From Bernardetiaceae bacterium (lineage in GTDB: Bacteria > Bacteroidota > Bacteroidia > Cytophagales > Thermoflexibacteraceae): a stretch of 64,000 nucleotides of DNA. Shown here in pieces: positions 27,160 through 37,883 of this stretch. The notes beneath the pieces are model-generated. The model ran no database searches. It was given only the letters and a program-made list of their open reading frames with translations, and was not told the origin of the DNA. Within the stretch, counting starts at the first letter, position 1; each line of letters opens with the position of its first letter. The DNA lies in contig JANWWZ010000014.1 of NCBI GenBank assembly GCA_025057115.1, forward strand, positions 1 through 64,000, in the 5' to 3' direction. The position numbers were made by a program, and so were the translations under genes.

Positions 27160-27699
27160 ATGTTTAGCTTCTTCAAGAAAAAAGACCCACAACCCCCTAA
27201 GCCGCATTACGACCCCACCAATATAAAAGTAACAGATCTGCGGATAGGTTTTGTTTTCGATTACGATATGAAAACCTGGGAAGTAATAGATGAATTTGAG
27301 TACGACTGGGGAGATCAATTATTTACCTATGAGTATAAAATCACCAGTGGTACTGAAACGCTTTACATGCGCGTAGAAGAAAGAGATAAATTGTATTGTA
27401 TTTTTACACAAAAATTACCCTTTGGAAAGTTAGGGCAAGCAGCGCAGTTTTTCAAGGAACGGCAAACAGGACCGAGTACTATTGATTTTGAGGGTACTAC
27501 CTTTTACTTAGACCGCGAAAAGCCCGGCTTTTTCAGAAGTACGCAAGATGAGGATTCTATCGAAGTAATTCAATGGGATTACTTGGACGACACTGGCAAG
27601 TACATCCTAGTAATCCACCAATGGGATGAGCAGGATTTTGAACTTTCAGTCGGGGTAGTGGAACCCGTTTCTGTGGTGAGCAACATCTTGCCACGTTAA
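27160..27699 (+). CDS. DUF4178 domain protein
   Basis: 179 residues, soluble, acidic, no signal peptide. After a basic N-terminus (FFKKKDPQPPKP) the central beta-rich part KTWEVIDEFEYDWGD ... EYKITSGTETLYMRVEE matches the DUF4178 pattern, where the domain binds an unknown ligand. Such genes commonly neighbour lipoprotein or polyamine genes in Bacteroidota. Here it is followed after 44 bp by a lipoprotein on the same strand, probably one operon. Confidence 0.75.
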   Translation: MFSFFKKKDPQPPKPHYDPTNIKVTDLRIGFVFDYDMKTWEVIDEFEYDWGDQLFTYEYKITSGTETLYMRVEERDKLYCIFTQKLPFGKLGQAAQFFKERQTGPSTIDFEGTTFYLDREKPGFFRSTQDEDSIEVIQWDYLDDTGKYILVIHQWDEQDFELSVGVVEPVSVVSNILPR

Positions 27700-27743
27700 A
27701 CTTAATTCTACAAATAAATGTTTTATATAAAACACAACTCAAG

Positions 27744-28514
27744 ATGCTAAAACGCATTTTATTCCTTTTACCTCTTGCCCTAGGGCTATTGGCTTGCAGC
27801 AGTGATAGTGAGCGAAAATTTGTCAAAACGCCACTAGACGAGCTGATTCGCAACTTAGATAGTGAAAAAAATTTCACTATCATTCTCTACGACATGGACA
27901 TAGAGGATAAAATTGGCAGCGATGTATATAAACACCGCTATAAAATCATTACGATGAAAGATAGCCTGCCTCAGGAGCAGATTACCGACTGGCTAGAAGT
28001 ACCCGAAAGTTTCTTTTTAGAGCACCAAAATAACATGGGCATGGAAATAGCCAGCAAGGTAAATGGCAAACTGAGCAAGGCGGTTGCTCCTCCAGGCTAC
28101 TCGCAATTTGTAGGCAATCCACAATACGGGCAATGGCGTACTGCCTCTGACGGAAGTTCTTTTTGGGAATTTTACGGCAAATACGCCATGATTAGCAACG
28201 TATTGGGGCTGGTAGGAAGCATGATTAACCGCAATAGCTATGAGGATTACTACTACAACTACCGCGGCACGCGACCTTATTACGGTTCTCTACCAGATGG
28301 CAGACCAGCCTATGGCACTTACTCTCCTCACGGAGAACGCGCCAACCCCGACTTCTACAGGCGCATAGGAAGTGCTAATGCCTTCAAAGAAAAAGTCAAT
28401 AGCCGTGTGATGCGTAGCGCACCTTCGGGTAGAACTAGCATAGGCAGTAGTAGCCAAAAATGGGGAAGCTCAAAACCTTCTAGTGGAGGCATCCGCATTC
28501 GCAGGAGAAGATAG
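27744..28514 (+). CDS. Lipoprotein of unknown function, Arg/Ser-rich C-terminus
   Basis: 256 residues with a clear lipoprotein signal (LALGLLACSSDSE, Cys18). The mature part begins LDELIRNLDSEKNFTIILYDMDIED and includes an aromatic segment rich in Gly and Tyr (YEDYYYNYRGTRPYYG) and a low-complexity basic tail ending IRIRRRR. I do not recognise the family beyond its likely co-expression with the DUF4178 gene 44 bp upstream. The basic tail could bind the envelope or an anionic polymer; this is a guess. Confidence 0.8.
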   Translation: MLKRILFLLPLALGLLACSSDSERKFVKTPLDELIRNLDSEKNFTIILYDMDIEDKIGSDVYKHRYKIITMKDSLPQEQITDWLEVPESFFLEHQNNMGMEIASKVNGKLSKAVAPPGYSQFVGNPQYGQWRTASDGSSFWEFYGKYAMISNVLGLVGSMINRNSYEDYYYNYRGTRPYYGSLPDGRPAYGTYSPHGERANPDFYRRIGSANAFKEKVNSRVMRSAPSGRTSIGSSSQKWGSSKPSSGGIRIRRRR

Positions 28515-28904
28515 AAACTGACTCATAAGACAAAACAAAAAACTAGAAAATCTTACAGTGTAATTAAAATTTTCATTTTGCATTTTACCGATTTTTTATA
28601 CGCTGAGTTGTCCTAAAACAAGAAGGCACTTTTTTTTAATCTACCCTACAAGTTCTTCAACTCCCCTAAATTTAAACCCATTGCTAGCCAGGAGAAACCC
28701 AATTTCCTCCTTGCTACAATGGGAATTTTGTATGTAATTAATTAAATATGTTTAACTGTTATTGCGTAGGATTTTTTACCAGTAACTACAACTTTCTCAG
28801 CGTCGAGGTAAGTAAAAAATGAATAGAGAATTTTGTTCTGACGTTATTTGTTTTCCTTAAAGAAAAAATTTGCCTTCATTTGAGAGATAACCTAAAAGAG
28901 ACCT
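28515..28904. other. AT-rich intergenic region with a long hairpin
   Basis: 390 bp without a gene. It contains the imperfect hairpin described at 28677-28723 and an otherwise AT-rich sequence that should hold the promoter of the large T9SS protein. I did not find a clean TAnnTTTG box. Confidence 0.6.
28677..28723. terminator. Long imperfect hairpin, possible terminator or RNA element
   Basis: CCCATTG, TAGC and AGGAG on the left pair in order with CTCCT, GCTA and CAATGGG on the right, 16 bp in total with one bulged C, one mismatch and a 12-nt loop. AATTTTG follows. It lies 163 bp after the preceding lipoprotein gene, far for a simple terminator. Confidence 0.45.
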
Positions 28905-31900
28905 ATGAAGAAAATTCTTACTACTATCTGTTTGTGGGTAATAAGCACGGCAATTTTTGCTCAAATAGACAAAGTCTTTTAGTTTGCCGCCCCCGATCTG
29001 AGCGCAAGTCATAAGGATGAGCCCATCCACATTCGAATTACCGCTTTTCAGAATCCCGCTCAGGTAACTATTGACATGCCTGCGGACCCTTCTTTCATGC
29101 CCATAGTGCTCAACGTAGCGGCAAATTCCACCTTATCTTATAACCTAACCTCTTTCAAATCTCAAATAGAAACTGCCTTTGATCCAGGAGGTTCTCCTGC
29201 GCCTACGGATAACTCTGGTATCCGCATTGTTTCTACAGAGCGAGTAGCAGTCTATTACGAGGCTGCCCCTAGCCTTAACGTAGATATTTTTTCATTAAAA
29301 GGTAAAAATGCTTTGGGCACAAAGTTTTACGTACCCTTAATACGAGGCGTATGGAACTTACAAGGACTTAACACGCAGGCCCATGCCGGTTTTATCGTCG
29401 TGGCTACTGAAGATAATACAACAGTTACCATTACCCCTACTACTTCTTTAGAAGGAGGAAGGACGGCTGGAGTTCCATACACGGTAACCCTTGATAAAGG
29501 TCAAACTTACGCTGGTACTATTAAAGGTCCTACCAGTGGCACGGGAGCGATGAACAATATACCTGCGGGTACTCTTATTACCTCCAACAAGGCTATTGCT
29601 GTTACCATGTTCCACGACTCTATGCGCACTTCTGCAGGAGGATGTTACGACCTGGCGGGAGACCAATTAGTGCCAGTGGATTTGCTAGGAACTAAGTACG
29701 TCGTAGTGCGCACTTTCTTAGGTTTTGACAGTAACAATAACTATACTTCTAGCAACCCTGAACGGGTAGTGATCATGGCAGTGGAAGCTGGTACCACTGT
29801 TACTGTGGAAAATACAACTACTACTACTTTCACTCTGTCATCGCCAGGCAATTATCAGGTAATAAGTCTGAGCGATGGGCAACCGCGCACCTCTATTCAG
29901 TCTAACAAACCTATTTACGTTGTTCACTTAGGCGGCTTTGGTTGTGAAACAGGGGCAGCTATTTTGCCACCCATCGAATGTACAGGCTCCAAAAGAGTGC
30001 AGTTTGTCAGAGCAAGTAATGAGTTTTTGGGGTTGATTCTCGTTACTAAAAATGGCTTTCAAAGTCATTTTAGCTTGAATGGCAATCCCGTTGATACTGA
30101 TATTCCTGCAAGCAGTTTTCACCCCGTGCCAGGCTTAACTGACTATGTAGCAGCTAGAATAGACAATATTCCTACCTCCACAATTCCTAGCGGTGGCATA
30201 GGTACTGTAACTAATACGCAAGGATTGTTTCATTTAGCGGTTATTCATGGGGGAGAGACTACAGGTACGCGATACGGCTATTTTTCCAATTTCAATATGG
30301 TTAATTTAGGTCCAGATATTAACGTAGCATTTGGTTCTAACATTACTCTAGATGCTGGACCTGATGGCATCAGCTACAAATGGCGCAAGGTACCTGACCC
30401 CACTATCTTAGCTACTACTCAACAATATACTATCTCGGTTAATTCGCGTGGAACCTACTGGGTAGAAGTGGATATAGGAGGTTGTGTGTACAAAGACACT
30501 ATTTGTATTGGTACATTCGAATACGTTTGGGAAGGCAATGATAACGACGACGTATATGACCAAGACAACTGGAGCAAGCCTTGTGGAGTAAATACGTTAC
30601 CCACTTGTAACGATGACATAATTATCCCTTCTCTTGCGCTAAGAAAAGGCAATTATTGGCCTAACTTCACTGGCATCTATAACATGCGGGATATCCATAT
30701 TTATCCCAGTGGGGTTATCAATATTGCAGCAAATGCTACCTTGAATATTTGCCGACATTTTTGGCATGAAGGACAAATAAATGCTCACAACACAAGCACA
30801 ATCGTCTTCAAAGGCAACCAAACTTCGCAAAATTACTTGCGCAACAATAGCACTGCCTCAGGAGAATTTCCCAACGTAGTTCTCAATAATACTACTACTC
30901 CCGCGGGAACTATTCAAGATGCTTATTTGCGCATTTTAGATGGAACCAACTTCGGCAATCTCATAGTCAAAGATGGTTGTACGTTCACTTTTCAAAATGG
31001 GTATGTAATTACCGAAGGTGCGCGCGAGCTGGTGATTAAAAACCGCCATCCCAATGCAATCACAGGATTTAATGCCAATCGTTTTGTAGCGGGACGCCTG
31101 AGAAGATACATTAATCCAACGGGCACCTATCACTTTCCAGTGGGATTGGTCAAAACGCAAATTACTAATGTGCAAAACAATTTACCTGGCACCTTACAAA
31201 ACATGGAGGCCAATGACTGGCAAACAGCTTCTTACTCAGCAGGCATAGGCACTACTAAAGTGCTCAACTTCAATGAAAACGTAGGTGGTGATCCCATAAA
31301 TGAGTTTATTCTCTTACCCAATAGTGTTCGTCTTTTAGGAGCAAGTCCGCGCACAGTAGAATTTTGGGCAAGACCTAGAACAAATACTAATCTTTATCAG
31401 GCGGGTGGATTTTTTACCTTAGGACAAGTTCAAACAAGTAATGATTTCGGAATGGTAGTGCGAACAGATCAAAACAGATTATATGTGCGGTTGGGGGGAG
31501 CTGCTGACTTTGATTTTGTTCCCACTGTATCGATGCTTAACACATGGCGGCATTATGCTATTACTTATGACACGGACAAAGTGCGAGTTTACGTAGATGG
31601 CAACTTAGTCAAGGAAGAGCCGCGCATTCTCAACACTACTGTGCCAGGTGCTATTCCCAACGTCAATATGATCGCTCGGTGGAATAACTCTTACTTCAAT
31701 GGGCAAATCGATGAAGTGCGCATCTGGAGCGTTGCTCGCACACAGGCACAAATTAATCAGTACCGCAATCAACTTCTAGACCGTTGCAATTTACCTCCTG
31801 GGCTAATAGCTTATTACGATTTTGAGGAAGGCAGTGATAATACAGTGTACCACAAAACACAAACTTGCACTAATCAAAAAATTTATGAGCTCGCAAGAAT

Positions 31901-32840
31901 TGAGTTTACTCAACCTGCTGGAGTAGACAATCTACTGGCTTACTTTAATGAGTTTACTACAGTGCCTTCATTTTCTGGCAATGACTGCAGTACTATCTGG
32001 GGCTGCCAACTACTTAATCACGGCTATTGGACCATTAACGCCTATGATGCCAACAACAACCAGCTTACGACCTCTGGCGCTTACAACATGACCTTGTACA
32101 ATACTAACTACACTAATTTTGCAGATTGCGATAACAATTCTCTAACTCCTTCGCGAACTACTATTGTTCGGCGCTCCAATAGTAGCAATCCATGGCAACT
32201 ACCTGCAGGCAGCCACTGTATCGATTTCTTGCCTACTCAAACTGCTCGCGGAAACATGACAGGCTTTTCCGATTTTGGCATTGCACAAGGTGATGGCATA
32301 TTGCCAGCAGAACTAGTAGAGTTTACTGCCCGCCGAGCTAATTGGCAAGTAATAGTCCACTGGAAAACTGCCTCAGAAATCAATTTCAATCATTTTGTTT
32401 TAGAGAAAAGCTACAATGGAGAAGAATTTTTCACCATTGCCCAATTGCCAAGCAAAGGAGTCAGTGGGGGTGTGTACAGCCATGTGGATGGAGAGCCGCG
32501 TCGAATCAATTACTATCGCCTTAAAATGATTGACATAGATGGTTCTTATCAATACTCCAAAATGATTGCCGTTTCGCTTGATGATTGGCAACCTGCTCTT
32601 CGAGTATATCCCAATCCAGCACAAGCAAGCGGAGGGTTCTTTATCAACGAGTCTGCCGAGAAAATTAACCGCGTTGCAGTATATAACCTTCTGGGTCAAG
32701 TAATTTACGAAGGAAAGCCCAAACTCCACCCCACTTTAAGCGACGCGTATGTAGAAGCTTCTCTTTCTGCTGGTACTTACGCAGTTGCTTTACAACTCAT
32801 CTCGGGTGAAACGGTAACTTTAAGATTAACGGTCAAGTAA
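28905..32840 (+). CDS. T9SS-exported surface protein with IgGFc-binding-like and LamG domains, interrupted by an in-frame TAG
   Basis: The intact reading frame begins at 29076 (1254 residues), but the same frame extends upstream to an ATG at 28905 that encodes a textbook signal peptide (MKKILTTICLWVISTAIFAQ), broken by TAG at 28980. Without the stop the protein would be 1311 residues: signal; IgGFc-binding-type N-terminal region (about 60-440, with ERVAVYYEAAPS and HAGFIVVATEDNTTVTITP); a LamG/concanavalin-like domain (about 800-960, with WRHYAITYDTDKVRVYVDG and FNGQIDEVRIW); and a C-terminal type A T9SS sorting domain (VYPNPAQASGG ... LSAGTYAVAL). Export needs the signal peptide, so as read the gene would be non-functional unless the TAG is suppressed, a phase-variable state, or a sequence error. 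Confidence 0.85.
28980..28982 (+). other. Premature amber codon after the signal peptide
   Basis: Codon 26 of the frame starting at 28905 is TAG, in the context KVF-TAG-FAAPDLS. Homologous starts of this protein type usually carry an aromatic residue here (FWF), so a TGG-to-TAG change is the simplest explanation. TAG also ends the gene at 28514 and that at 22836, so the codon is a normal stop in this genome. Confidence 0.85.
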
Positions 32841-32859
32841 TTTGCGGCAAACTTTAAAG

Positions 32860-32900
32860 AAGACATGCGCAGTAATTGCTGTGCATGTCTTTTTGTTTTT
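32860..32900 (+). terminator. Rho-independent terminator after the T9SS surface protein
   Basis: AAGACATGCGCAG (32860-32872) pairs with CTGTGCATGTCTT (32879-32891), 13 bp with one G-U, around a 6-nt loop, followed by TTTTGTTTTTG. It lies 20 nt after the stop codon and is the strongest terminator in the window. Confidence 0.88.
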
Positions 32901-33000
32901 GCTGGAGAACAAAGCAAACTTGCGCATTTTTGCATTAGCATCCTGAAGGGATTTTATGTAAAACTTTGTGCATTTTTCAGTTAAAAAATTTCCTTAGGTC

Positions 33001-33912
33001 ATGCGCATTGTATTCATGGGCACACCAGAGTTTGCCGTCCCTTCTTTAGAGATTTTGCTCCAACATGGCTATTGTATTGCTGCTGTGGTTACTGCTGTTG
33101 ATAAGCCAGCAGGGCGCGGGCTCAAACTGCAACCTTGTGCCGTTAAAATAGCAGCTCAGCAAAGAGGATTGCCCATTTTACAACCCGAAAAACTCAAAAG
33201 CCCCGACTTTTTGGAGCAGTTGCAGCGCTTGCAAGCCGATCTACAAGTGGTAGTTGCCTTTCGCATGCTGCCAGAAGCAGTTTGGGCAATGCCGCCCCTG
33301 GGCACCTTCAACCTTCATGCTTCGCTTTTGCCTCAATATCGCGGGGCAGCTCCTATTCATTGGGCAATTATCAACGGAGAAACTCAAACAGGTGTTACGA
33401 CGTTTTTTATTAATCATCAAATAGATACAGGCGAGATCATTTTTCAAGAAAAAGAACCTATTTACCGCCACGACACTGCTGGAACTCTTTGCCAAAGGCT
33501 TATGCACAAAGGCGCTTCCTTAGTGCTAAAAACAGTGCAAGCCATTGAAAAAGGACAAGTAAAAACCATCCCTCAAGCTCAAGTGGAAGAAGGAGTGCTC
33601 AAACTTGCTCCTAAAATTTTTCGACACCACTGCCAAATTGATTTTCAACAATCTGCAGAAAGCATTTTTAACCTTGTTCGCGGACTTAACCCTCAGCCAG
33701 GAGCTTGGGCGGAGATCAATGGAAAGACTTACAAAATTTACAGCGTTATTCCTTTTGCTGATAAAGTTTACCAAGCAGGGCATTGGCACACTGATGGAAA
33801 AAACTTTTTACACATCGGCGCTGCAGATGGCTACATCGCCGTAGAAGAGCTGCAACCAGAAGGCAAAAAGCGCATGAATATCAAGGAGTTTTTGCGCGGC
33901 AATTCCCCTTAA
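33001..33912 (+). CDS. fmt: Methionyl-tRNA formyltransferase
   Basis: 303 residues. It formylates initiator Met-tRNA with 10-formyl-THF. The N-terminal domain has MGTPEFAVPSLE (6-17), the catalytic trio Asn104-His106 in NLHASLLPQYRG and Asp in HQIDTGEI (about 142); the C-terminal OB-fold domain begins about residue 208 (FNLVRGLNPQPGAWAE). It stands alone between the two damaged exported-protein genes; no def gene is adjacent. Confidence 0.95.
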   Translation: MRIVFMGTPEFAVPSLEILLQHGYCIAAVVTAVDKPAGRGLKLQPCAVKIAAQQRGLPILQPEKLKSPDFLEQLQRLQADLQVVVAFRMLPEAVWAMPPLGTFNLHASLLPQYRGAAPIHWAIINGETQTGVTTFFINHQIDTGEIIFQEKEPIYRHDTAGTLCQRLMHKGASLVLKTVQAIEKGQVKTIPQAQVEEGVLKLAPKIFRHHCQIDFQQSAESIFNLVRGLNPQPGAWAEINGKTYKIYSVIPFADKVYQAGHWHTDGKNFLHIGAADGYIAVEELQPEGKKRMNIKEFLRGNSP

Positions 33913-34001
33913 AATCACAAACGCACACGCAGAAACTTTGCAGAATTGTTAATCTTTTATGCCTTAAGGGCAATTTCTTTACAATTCATGCATCTTTCCT
34001 A

Positions 34002-34755
34002 CTATTGGCGGGTTACTTTGAGATTGGTAAAGTTGTGTTGCCGCACACAACCATTTTCAAATTCAACCATCACTCTTAGGTCAAAGGTATATTCTTCCTT
34101 GCAGTTAGCTTGATATAGGGGAGGCAAATAGAACATAGCTTGCCAGACTTTATCTACCATTCCACTGGCAGAGAAGTTAAACCCATTAGGGTACATCAAT
34201 TTGGCAGTATTCATATTGAGAATTTGGTAAGTATCAGGTGTTTTTTGGAAATGAACATCTGTAAAAGGTATCAGTATCCAATCCATGACTTTGTCAGGCT
34301 GACCGGGACATTGAATGATCCTTTTAACATTTGACGTTTCATAAGTGATGGATTTGACTTTATCATTGCCTGGTCCTGTTTGCATACCAGTAAAAAAACT
34401 TAGTGCTTCATCTTGAGAAGACTTTAAAGCCTGCTTCAAGATGGAAACCATAGTTTGGTTAAACGAAAGAACTTGGTTACACGTAGGTGGCGCGCAGGGG
34501 CTAAGACCGAAGTTGCTTATGGCTCGGCATACCTCCAGGTTTTGATTATTGGTAAAACCTAAGCGCAAGGCAACGCTAGAAGCTACTGTGTTCTCTTCAT
34601 AAGTAAGGGTTACTGAGGCTTGATTGTTTTGCAAGGGCAATTGACTCACGTTGATAGTGCCATTGCCAGCAGCAGCAATAGTAACAGCATTAAGTGTAGC
34701 TGAACCAATCGAACTCAATAGTGAATAATAGTGCACATAAATATTTGGCTTTCAT
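34002..34755 (-). CDS. Exported protein of unknown function with a frameshift in its signal peptide
   Basis: The main frame (34736 down to 34002, GTG start, 244 residues) begins abruptly with LLSSIGSATLNAVTI and has no usable signal peptide. In another frame, 19 nt upstream, an ATG at 34755 encodes MKAKYLCALLFTI, a perfect signal start, then runs into a stop at 34692. Removing one base in the stretch 34716-34751 joins them as MKAKYLCALLFTI-SSIGSATLNA. So the gene appears to carry a one-base insertion. The mature part is beta-rich with VTLTYEENTVAS, four cysteines and a closing ENGCVRQHNFTNLKV; I do not recognise the family. The true product, if any, is uncertain. Confidence 0.7.
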
Positions 34756-34816
34756 GGCGTTAGATGTTAGTTATTTAAGGGCTATTTCCATGCCAAAGTG
34801 ATAAAATTATTTTGCT

Positions 34817-36163
34817 TTATTCTACTGGTTGAATTTTTTCGCGGAAGCGGATGCCTAGTTGAGCCAGTTCTTCCAAAACAGGCTGATAAATTTGAGGGGA
34901 AGTGGGAATTTGCACGCCAGTGAGTTGAATTCGCCCTTGCAAAATGAGCTTAGTAGCAATGCCAAGAGGGTATCCTACCGTTTTTGCCATAGCCGTATGG
35001 TGTTCATCCCCATAGACAACAAGGTCAGAAATTAACTCGAGGTTGTTTTCCGCATTGTGGTATTCAAACTTGTGTTGTAGAATGACCATGTCGCGATCGC
35101 CTTCTTCTAGTTTCCATTTTTGCTCAAGCAAGTGCTGTAGGATTTGGGCAGGAGTTGCATGGGGCAAGCCTATTTTTTCATGACTAAATAAACCCAGCCA
35201 GCGAATCTTGTCAATTAATTCTGACTTGGGCGCTACATTCATCAACTTGGCAAGTTTTTCTTCTACTAATAGCGAACGACTATACTGCAAAAACATGTTT
35301 GTGAACTCTCTGTAAGTAATTTTTTCAGAATTGTCGATAATAATTTCGTCGTCGGTCATTCCAAGTTGTACAAAGGTATCCCATGCAGCACAGAAGCCTT
35401 TCTTGCGCAGCGTTCCCCGAATTAAGGTAGGGATGTGAGGCAATCCATACAACTGGCGGTAAATGATGGAATCGCGGTTAGGATAACCTTCGTATTCGCC
35501 TAATCCTTCTATGTGGACATCCTCCGTATGCCCAAAGAGGCGGTGATAAGGAACGTATTTGGGCTGTCCGTTGATGACATATTTAGCCGTTCCCTTGCCT
35601 GCAAGCACTACGTTGCGCGGATTCCAAGTAAATTTATAATGCCATGGATTATTGTCGTACAAAGGAGCTATTAATCCCCCCGCATAAGAACGCAAAGCAG
35701 TAATAATGGCTTCTTCCTTATTGAGCCGTTCAATGGTTTGCATGATGGACATGTGGTCGATCCCTGGATCAAAACCCATTTCGTTGAGCAATAGAACGCC
35801 TCTTCGCTTTGCCTCATCGTGAAACGCTTGCATTTCCGTTGATACATAAGAAGCAGTGAGCAAGGATTTTCCCGCTTCAAGGCAGGCTTTGGCTATATTG
35901 ATATGCATAGCAGGGGGAAGCAGCGAAATGGCAATATCGGCCTCTTGAACTACTTGCCTACACTGTTGTAGGTCATTTCCGTCGATGGAAACAGCAGTGC
36001 TGTGAGTCTCTTGACCGCCATAGGCAAAAATTTTTGACTGAGCAATTTCTTTGTTAAAATCTGCTACAGTGAGATGAAAAGATTCTTTGTGGCAAAGTTG
36101 TATCAAATAATCTATCAGGGCATCTGCAGAGCGACCCGCCCCTAACAAAAGTATTCTTTTCAT
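34817..36163 (-). CDS. Saccharopine dehydrogenase family protein
   Basis: 448 residues from the ATG at 36163. The NAD(P)-binding Rossmann motif LLLGAGRSADALIDYL is at the very start; the C-terminal domain has GFDPGIDHMSIMQT and YEGYPNRDSIIYR, as in glutamate-forming saccharopine reductases (LYS9/LKR type). It would make or break saccharopine in lysine metabolism. I rejected the longer frame to 36319, whose extra residues look non-coding; a TATCTTTG box at 36201-36208 supports the chosen start. Lysine genes are not adjacent. Confidence 0.88.
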   Translation of the reverse strand: MKRILLLGAGRSADALIDYLIQLCHKESFHLTVADFNKEIAQSKIFAYGGQETHSTAVSIDGNDLQQCRQVVQEADIAISLLPPAMHINIAKACLEAGKSLLTASYVSTEMQAFHDEAKRRGVLLLNEMGFDPGIDHMSIMQTIERLNKEEAIITALRSYAGGLIAPLYDNNPWHYKFTWNPRNVVLAGKGTAKYVINGQPKYVPYHRLFGHTEDVHIEGLGEYEGYPNRDSIIYRQLYGLPHIPTLIRGTLRKKGFCAAWDTFVQLGMTDDEIIIDNSEKITYREFTNMFLQYSRSLLVEEKLAKLMNVAPKSELIDKIRWLGLFSHEKIGLPHATPAQILQHLLEQKWKLEEGDRDMVILQHKFEYHNAENNLELISDLVVYGDEHHTAMAKTVGYPLGIATKLILQGRIQLTGVQIPTSPQIYQPVLEELAQLGIRFREKIQPVE

Positions 36164-36200
36164 GGCTTTGGAAAAGGCAAGAAGTGCAAAAAGTTTTGGA

Positions 36201-36208
36201 CAAAGATA
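36201..36208 (-). promoter_or_regulatory. TAnnTTTG box of the saccharopine dehydrogenase-like gene
   Basis: On the minus strand TATCTTTG lies 37 nt before the ATG at 36163 and inside the rejected longer reading frame, which helps decide the start. The rest of 36164-36452 shows no gene. Confidence 0.5.
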
Positions 36209-36452
36209 GACCTTCTCCTTGAGAGTCCCTGCCAGAAATGAACAAGAACTTGAAAAGAGCTTGCCAGCGTAAAGCAAAATCTTTCTCTGAAAAAATTTGC
36301 ATGTGGGCAAGATGCTCAAAATAAGCTTGCCACTTGCATGCAGAAAGAGACTTGAAAAGCAAAAAGAACTTCCTTCCTTTGGTTCGGAGGCGTTGTGCAG
36401 TAATTTTAAACGCTAATTTTTCTTACTTTTTAGCGATAAAAGGCTAAACAAC

Positions 36453-37772
36453 TTAATCCAAGAGGCGCACCAAGTAGTAATTTTTTTTACCTTTTTGCAC
36501 TATTAAATAGCGATTTTGCAAAAGCGAAAAATTATTTAGCTGGCTGGTTTCAGTAACCTTCATTTTGTTGATGCTCACTCCTCCTCCTTGCAGCATTTTG
36601 CGCGCTTCGCTTTTGGAGGGAAAAATTCGGTAGTCAGTAACAATGGATAAGAAATCTACAATGCCATTTTGCAACGCCTGCCGAGGAATTGCTATTTGCG
36701 GAACTCCTTCAAAAACAGCCAGTAGGGTTGCCTCATCTATTCGGTTAATTTCTTCGGTAGGGTGGTTGCCAAATAAAATAGCAGAGGCTTGTACTGCTTT
36801 TTGATAGGCTTCTCTGCCGTGTACCCTGATGGTAACATCTTCCGCGAGAGCTTTTTGCAGAATGCGCAAGTGAGGCGCGGCTGCATGTTCAGCCTCGAGG
36901 GCTTGGATTTTTTCCTTGTCAAAAAGAGTGAAAACGCGAACTAGTCGCGGCGCATCTTGGTCAGTTGTGTTAAGCCAAAATTGGTAAAATTGGTAAGGCG
37001 ACGTTAAACGAGGATCTAGCCATATATTACCGCTTTCAGACTTGCCAAACTTAGTTCCATCGGACTTAGTCAGCAAAGGAGTGGTGAGGGCAAACACTTC
37101 TTCAGAGAAATTGTCCTCTAAAGGAGCAAGTCCGCGTTCTACTGCTAACTTGCGCCGAATGAGTTCCGTTCCCGTAGTGATGTTGCCCCACTGGTCAGCC
37201 CCTCCCATTTGGAGCCTTACGTTGTGATGCTTAAACAAATAGTAGAAGTCATACCCTTGCAACAACTGATAAGAAAACTCAGTGAAGCTAATGCCTGATT
37301 CTAACCGCTTCTTCACGGACTCCTTGGCGATCATGTAATTTACCGTGATGTGCTTGCCTACTTGGCGCAAAAACTCCAGCAAAGAAAGGTCTTTGAGCCA
37401 TGTGTAATTATTAATCATTTCGGCTTTGTTCTCTCCCGAGTCAAAGTCTAAGAAACGACGCAATTGGTCAGCAATTGCTTGCTGATTGCGCTCTATGGTA
37501 GCTTTGTCCAGCATCTGCCTTTCTACTGACTTGCCTGAAGGGTCGCCTATCATGCCTGTGGCTCCTCCTATGAGAACATAGGGCTTGTGCCCAGACCGTT
37601 GAAAATGGACCAATAGCATGATAGTAGCTAAATTGCCTACGTGTAGGGAGGTGGCAGTAGGGTCAAAGCCGATGTAGCCCCTTACTGGTTGATGGGTGTT
37701 TAAAAACTCTTCTATGCCAGGGGTGTAATCCTGCAACATGCCGCGCCAGCGGAGTTCTTCTATAAAGTTCAT
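36453..37772 (-). CDS. tyrS: Tyrosine--tRNA ligase
   Basis: 439 residues, class I synthetase of the bacterial TyrRS type. The HIGH-like motif is HVGN (44-47) after GFDPTATSL, the tyrosine/ATP pocket includes [14 protein letters not shown] and [13 protein letters not shown], the KMSKS-like loop is KFGKSE (about 242-247), and the C-terminal S4 RNA-binding domain spans about 365-430 ([17 protein letters not shown]). All landmarks are intact. Confidence 0.96.
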   Translation of the reverse strand: MNFIEELRWRGMLQDYTPGIEEFLNTHQPVRGYIGFDPTATSLHVGNLATIMLLVHFQRSGHKPYVLIGGATGMIGDPSGKSVERQMLDKATIERNQQAIADQLRRFLDFDSGENKAEMINNYTWLKDLSLLEFLRQVGKHITVNYMIAKESVKKRLESGISFTEFSYQLLQGYDFYYLFKHHNVRLQMGGADQWGNITTGTELIRRKLAVERGLAPLEDNFSEEVFALTTPLLTKSDGTKFGKSESGNIWLDPRLTSPYQFYQFWLNTTDQDAPRLVRVFTLFDKEKIQALEAEHAAAPHLRILQKALAEDVTIRVHGREAYQKAVQASAILFGNHPTEEINRIDEATLLAVFEGVPQIAIPRQALQNGIVDFLSIVTDYRIFPSKSEARKMLQGGGVSINKMKVTETSQLNNFSLLQNRYLIVQKGKKNYYLVRLLD

Positions 37773-37813
37773 TGCAATCTATCACTACAAATACGAGCTC
37801 ACTTCTTCTCCCG

Positions 37814-37821
37814 CAAATATA
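37814..37821 (-). promoter_or_regulatory. TAnnTTTG box of tyrS
   Basis: On the minus strand TATATTTG lies 41 nt before the tyrS ATG; no -33 TTTG at the proper distance. Confidence 0.4.
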
Positions 37822-37883
37822 TTAAACTAACTGCCCAGCTATGTAAACCAAAATTCAAACCTGTTTAAAGGTAAAGCCACTAA

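Noticed and set aside
36164-36319. Longer N-terminus of the saccharopine dehydrogenase-like gene
   Set aside because: The extra 52 residues precede the Rossmann motif LLLGAGRS and have no homology; a TATCTTTG promoter box sits inside them.
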